Part shown: positions 6,452-8,389 of the stretch, in pieces
How positions within the stretch are numbered: position 1 is the first letter of the stretch
How the letters are laid out: the number at the start of each line of letters is the position of its first letter
Source: Candidatus Methanosuratincola sp.
GTDB taxonomy: Archaea > Thermoproteota > Methanomethylicia > Methanomethylicales > Methanomethylicaceae
NCBI GenBank assembly: GCA_029907755.1
Contig: JARYLH010000062.1
Location: 1 to 8,389 of the forward strand
DNA: 8,389 nt
Reading direction: 5' to 3'
The notes under the pieces: generated by a model
Database searches by the model: none
Told to the model about the DNA's origin: nothing
What the model saw: only the letters and a program-made list of their open reading frames with translations
Translations under genes and position numbers: made by a program

Positions 6452-7744
6452 CTACTCCTCCCCAGCCGCCTTGACCACTTTCCGGATCCTCAGGAGGAGG
6501 TACAGGATGAATGTGAAGGCGAAGGCTGGCATCGTCGCCCCTACCTCCGGAAGGCTCGACTGGACCCAGAAGTAGAACGCGGTTCCTGCTGCCCACGCAG
6601 CCATCGCCGGGGCGCTCAGCCCGCGCCAGTACCAGTACTTCCCCTTCGGGTCGTAGAGGGCGCCCACGTCGTAATTCCTCTTGGAGACCACGAAGTAGTC
6701 CGCGACCACCACCGCGAACATCGGCACGAATACAGCGCCGATCACGTATAGGAACGAAACGAAGGCGTCCATCCAGGGTATGAATGCGATCGCCGTCCCC
6801 GCGATCCCAGTCACCAGGCTCCCCTGCCACTCCTTCACCTTAGGGAAGACGTTGACCAGCGACATGTTCGCTGAATAGATGTCCAGGAACGTGGTCGTTA
6901 TTGTCCCGAGCCAGATCGCCAGCAGGGCAACAATGCCGAAGGCTGCGCCGCCGATCTCCGACACGTAGACCGTAGGGTCGCTGAGGCCGAAAGCGATTGC
7001 GCACGCCAGCCCCGTCACAAAGAACCAGGCGTTGACCGCCCCCTGACCGAGGAATGCGCCGGCGAACGAGCCCCTCACCGATTTCCCGAACCGCATGTAG
7101 TCCGCAGCCAACGGAGCCCAGGAGAGCGGTATTATGAGCGCCAGGTCGAAGGCTATGCTCGGCGGCATCCCTCCAGACGGTGCCGATGCCAGTGCGCCGA
7201 GGCCCGCCCCGGAGAATACGACAACGTTCATCGCGAGCGCTATGAGGACGAGCATGGTAACGGAGACCCTCGTGAACCACTTCCACCCCTCCGCCCTGAA
7301 CAGCGCAAGAAGCGTGCACGCCGCGCCGCCTATGATTATCCAGTACGGGAATCCGGTCACCCCGAAGAGCATCCGGCAGATCAGGTCAGCCGCTGAGGCG
7401 TTTATGTAGATCATCCAGGCGGTCCAGCCTATGAGCGTTAGATAGTTGAGGAAGCTCATCAGGTACGACCCCCTGATCCCGAAGCTACCCCTCACGGAGA
7501 CCATCGACGGGACCCCCTTCTCCGCGCCGATCACACCTGCAGCCGCGAAGATCGCGCTCCCTACAGCAGATCCGGCAATGATCATCAGAAGCCCTGGCAC
7601 CCACCCCACCGGGGCAAGGTAGCTCCCGCTGTACCAGACGTTGACCGCGATCGCCGACCCTGCCCAGATCAGAGCCATGTCCGCGAACGAGAGTACTCTG
7701 TGTTTCGGCTCGACTGGGTAGATCGCAGATTCCTCGTAGCTCAT
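6452..7744 (-). CDS. NCS1-family permease (cytosine/purine/allantoin/thiamine-precursor type)
   Basis: This is an inner-membrane symporter of the nucleobase:cation symporter-1 family (CodB/Mhp1 fold), 430 residues from ATG 7744. Twelve helices can be followed, after a short polar start, MSYEESAIYPVEPKHR. Family marks are NVWYSGSYLAPVGW in helix 1, the aromatic GWKWFTRVS segment, and SWAPLAADYMRFGKS, the ADYxRF motif typical of NCS1. Members carry cytosine, purines, uracil, allantoin, hydantoins or the thiamine precursor HMP; the substrate cannot be told from these motifs. The reading frame is open a further 53 codons to ATG 7903, but that extension is low in conserved character and contains the TATA box at 7779-7787, so 7744 is the chosen start. 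It is followed on the same strand by the ABC operon, which has its own promoter. Confidence 0.9.
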   Translation of the reverse strand: MSYEESAIYPVEPKHRVLSFADMALIWAGSAIAVNVWYSGSYLAPVGWVPGLLMIIAGSAVGSAIFAAAGVIGAEKGVPSMVSVRGSFGIRGSYLMSFLNYLTLIGWTAWMIYINASAADLICRMLFGVTGFPYWIIIGGAACTLLALFRAEGWKWFTRVSVTMLVLIALAMNVVVFSGAGLGALASAPSGGMPPSIAFDLALIIPLSWAPLAADYMRFGKSVRGSFAGAFLGQGAVNAWFFVTGLACAIAFGLSDPTVYVSEIGGAAFGIVALLAIWLGTITTTFLDIYSANMSLVNVFPKVKEWQGSLVTGIAGTAIAFIPWMDAFVSFLYVIGAVFVPMFAVVVADYFVVSKRNYDVGALYDPKGKYWYWRGLSAPAMAAWAAGTAFYFWVQSSLPEVGATMPAFAFTFILYLLLRIRKVVKAAGEE

Positions 7745-7778
7745 TCCTTCGATCCCGACGGAGACCTCGGAAAGACAA

Positions 7779-7787
7779 GATATAAAA
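7779..7787 (-). promoter_or_regulatory. TATA box of the NCS1 permease gene
   Basis: The minus strand reads TTTTATATC. Transcription would start near 7757, about 13 nt before ATG 7744, a short leader with only weak ribosome-binding character. This position argues against any start upstream of 7744. Confidence 0.55.
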
Positions 7788-7813
7788 CTTGCTAAAAGTG
7801 AGTTATATCCAGC

Positions 7814-8051
7814 TAGCGCAAACTTGGCAAGGCGAAAGGAGAGGTTGAGAAATAAATAAAGAGCGAGAAAAAGTCGGATGACGCTAACTAGCGCAGCATT
7901 CATTAAGAAACCAAATTTGTAATTTATTGTTTTCCTGATCCATGATTACTAGCGTGATTGATTTACTGGCGCAAATTTGGGGGGAATTGAGTAGGAAGAT
8001 AAAAATCTTCACTATCTCAAAACGCTAATTAAATGAAAAATCGAAACGCTA
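7814..8051. repeat. Cluster of TAGCG / CGCTA motifs, candidate operator array
   Basis: Six copies of the 5-mer occur in 238 bp: TAGCG at 7814-7818, the pair CGCTA-AC-TAGCG at 7882-7893 (an inverted repeat with a 2-nt gap), TAGCG at 7950-7954, and CGCTA at 8023-8027 and 8047-8051. A variant, ACTGGCG, occurs at 7965-7971, 17 bp after ACTAGCG at 7948-7954. The spread and mixed orientation suggest multiple binding sites for a DNA-binding protein. The target is probably the NCS1 promoter; this is inference. Confidence 0.4.
7995..8010 (-). terminator. Hairpin after the MBL gene, possible terminator
   Basis: GAAGAT-4-ATCTTC is a perfect 6-bp inverted repeat with an all-T loop on the minus strand, 45-60 nt after the MBL stop codon. 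A T5 run (plus 8036-8040) lies between stop and hairpin. Either could end the MBL transcript. Confidence 0.35.
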
Positions 8052-8054
8052 TTG

Positions 8055-8389
8055 CTACAGCACGATCCTCATCCCAGTGCACCCTGGCTTTACTGCATCA
8101 CCCAACTTCTTGTGCATGTGGCATGCCGCCTCGAAACCCGTGCAGTGGCACGGCACCACCCTCTTCACGCCCATCTCCATGAGCGCCGCCGCCGTCCTCT
8201 CCAGCTTCTCCTCTCCTGCGTCGTTGAGGTGGAACCCGCCAATAACTGCGAAGACCTCCTCAACCCCCGTGGTCTCCCTCGCGTGGCTCACAGTATTGAT
8301 CACACCTGAGTGCGCGCAACCGGTCACTACCACTAGTCCCTTCCCCTCAATCGCAGCTACGACCCCCATGTCGTCCCTGAACTCGTCCT
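8055..8389 (-). CDS. MBL-fold hydrolase related to DHPN synthase (5' end outside the window)
   Basis: The frame is open to the right edge and enters as DEFRDDMGVV, matching the interior of the COG1237 group of metallo-beta-lactamase-fold proteins, which includes 7,8-dihydropterin-6-methyl-4-(ribofuranosyl)aminobenzene 5'-phosphate synthase of methanopterin metabolism. The ATG at 8369 is therefore internal. About 110 C-terminal residues are present and perhaps 150-190 are missing. Visible marks are GKGLVVVTGCAHSGVINT with a metal-ligand His, AVIGGFHL, and VVPCHCTGFEA with the late metal-site His. The C-terminus is complete at TAG 8055-8057. Group members vary in function, so true DHPN synthase activity is not claimed. 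The gene is on the same strand as the NCS1 gene but 310 bp away and probably a separate unit. Confidence 0.88.
   Translation of the reverse strand, partial: DEFRDDMGVVAAIEGKGLVVVTGCAHSGVINTVSHARETTGVEEVFAVIGGFHLNDAGEEKLERTAAALMEMGVKRVVPCHCTGFEAACHMHKKLGDAVKPGCTGMRIVL

Larger units (their letters stand above)
7745..8054. other. 310-bp AT-rich control region upstream of the NCS1 gene
   Basis: No gene is supported between the NCS1 permease and the DHPN-like MBL gene, both minus strand. The region holds the NCS1 TATA box, a cluster of TAGCG/CGCTA motifs (7814-8051), the paired element GCGCAAAYTTGG at 7816-7827 and 7969-7980, an imperfect inverted repeat CTTGCTAA / TTGGCAAG (7788-7795, 7824-7831), and a perfect hairpin at 7995-8010. 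It is clearly richer in A and T than the genes around it. Confidence 0.6.

Noticed and set aside
5412..6575. 387-codon plus-strand open frame
   Set aside because: It is antisense to the ABC ATPase and permease, which carry complete family motifs. Its own translation is rich in R, P, E and D with no domain.
7745..8054. Riboswitch (TPP or purine) upstream of the NCS1 gene
   Set aside because: The expected leader after the TATA box is only about 13 nt, too short, and no conserved riboswitch core is seen.

Overview
The window looks archaeal. TATA-like boxes (TTTATAAA, CCTTAAATAC, TTATAAAAAG, TTTTATATC) lie about 25-35 nt upstream of starts, arginine is mostly AGG, and candidate terminators are T-runs. 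The GC-rich genes alternate with AT-rich control regions. The gene types (archaeal Cas1/Cas4, a wHTH regulator, an ABC-2 exporter, an NCS1 permease, a DHPN-type MBL protein) fit a thermophilic-style archaeon, possibly of the TACK group. That lineage guess is inference and no marker gene is present.

Layout. Positions 1-1533 (+) hold the 3' part of cas1 and a complete cas4 that overlaps it by 26 nt: the end of a CRISPR-Cas adaptation module. No CRISPR array is visible, only one repeat-like 30-mer at 1661-1690. Positions 1534-2398 have no intact conventional gene. They contain a decayed frame (1681-2220) with two in-frame TGA codons, ending in a PD-(D/E)XK nuclease-like piece (2014-2220) that may still be translated from a TTG. 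Positions 2399-2772 (-) hold a small winged-helix regulator, divergent from an MFS transporter at 2977-4155 (+). The two promoters are separated by a ~65-bp pyrimidine tract, which suggests local control of the transporter by the regulator.

From 4316 to the window end all genes are on the minus strand. The ABC-2 permease (4316-5605) and its ATPase (5598-6329) overlap by 8 nt and form a two-gene exporter operon, apparently from a leaderless promoter. Next upstream is an NCS1 nucleobase/vitamin-type permease, whose real start is at 7744, not at the far end of its open frame. Upstream of it is a 310-bp AT-rich region with a cluster of TAGCG/CGCTA motifs. The window ends inside a metallo-beta-lactamase-fold protein related to DHPN synthase (8055 to the edge).

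No clearly new multi-gene system is visible. The points most worth checking are the decayed nuclease-like gene beside cas4 with its repeat-like flank, the two-step start of the wHTH regulator, the pyrimidine tract, and the TAGCG motif cluster.
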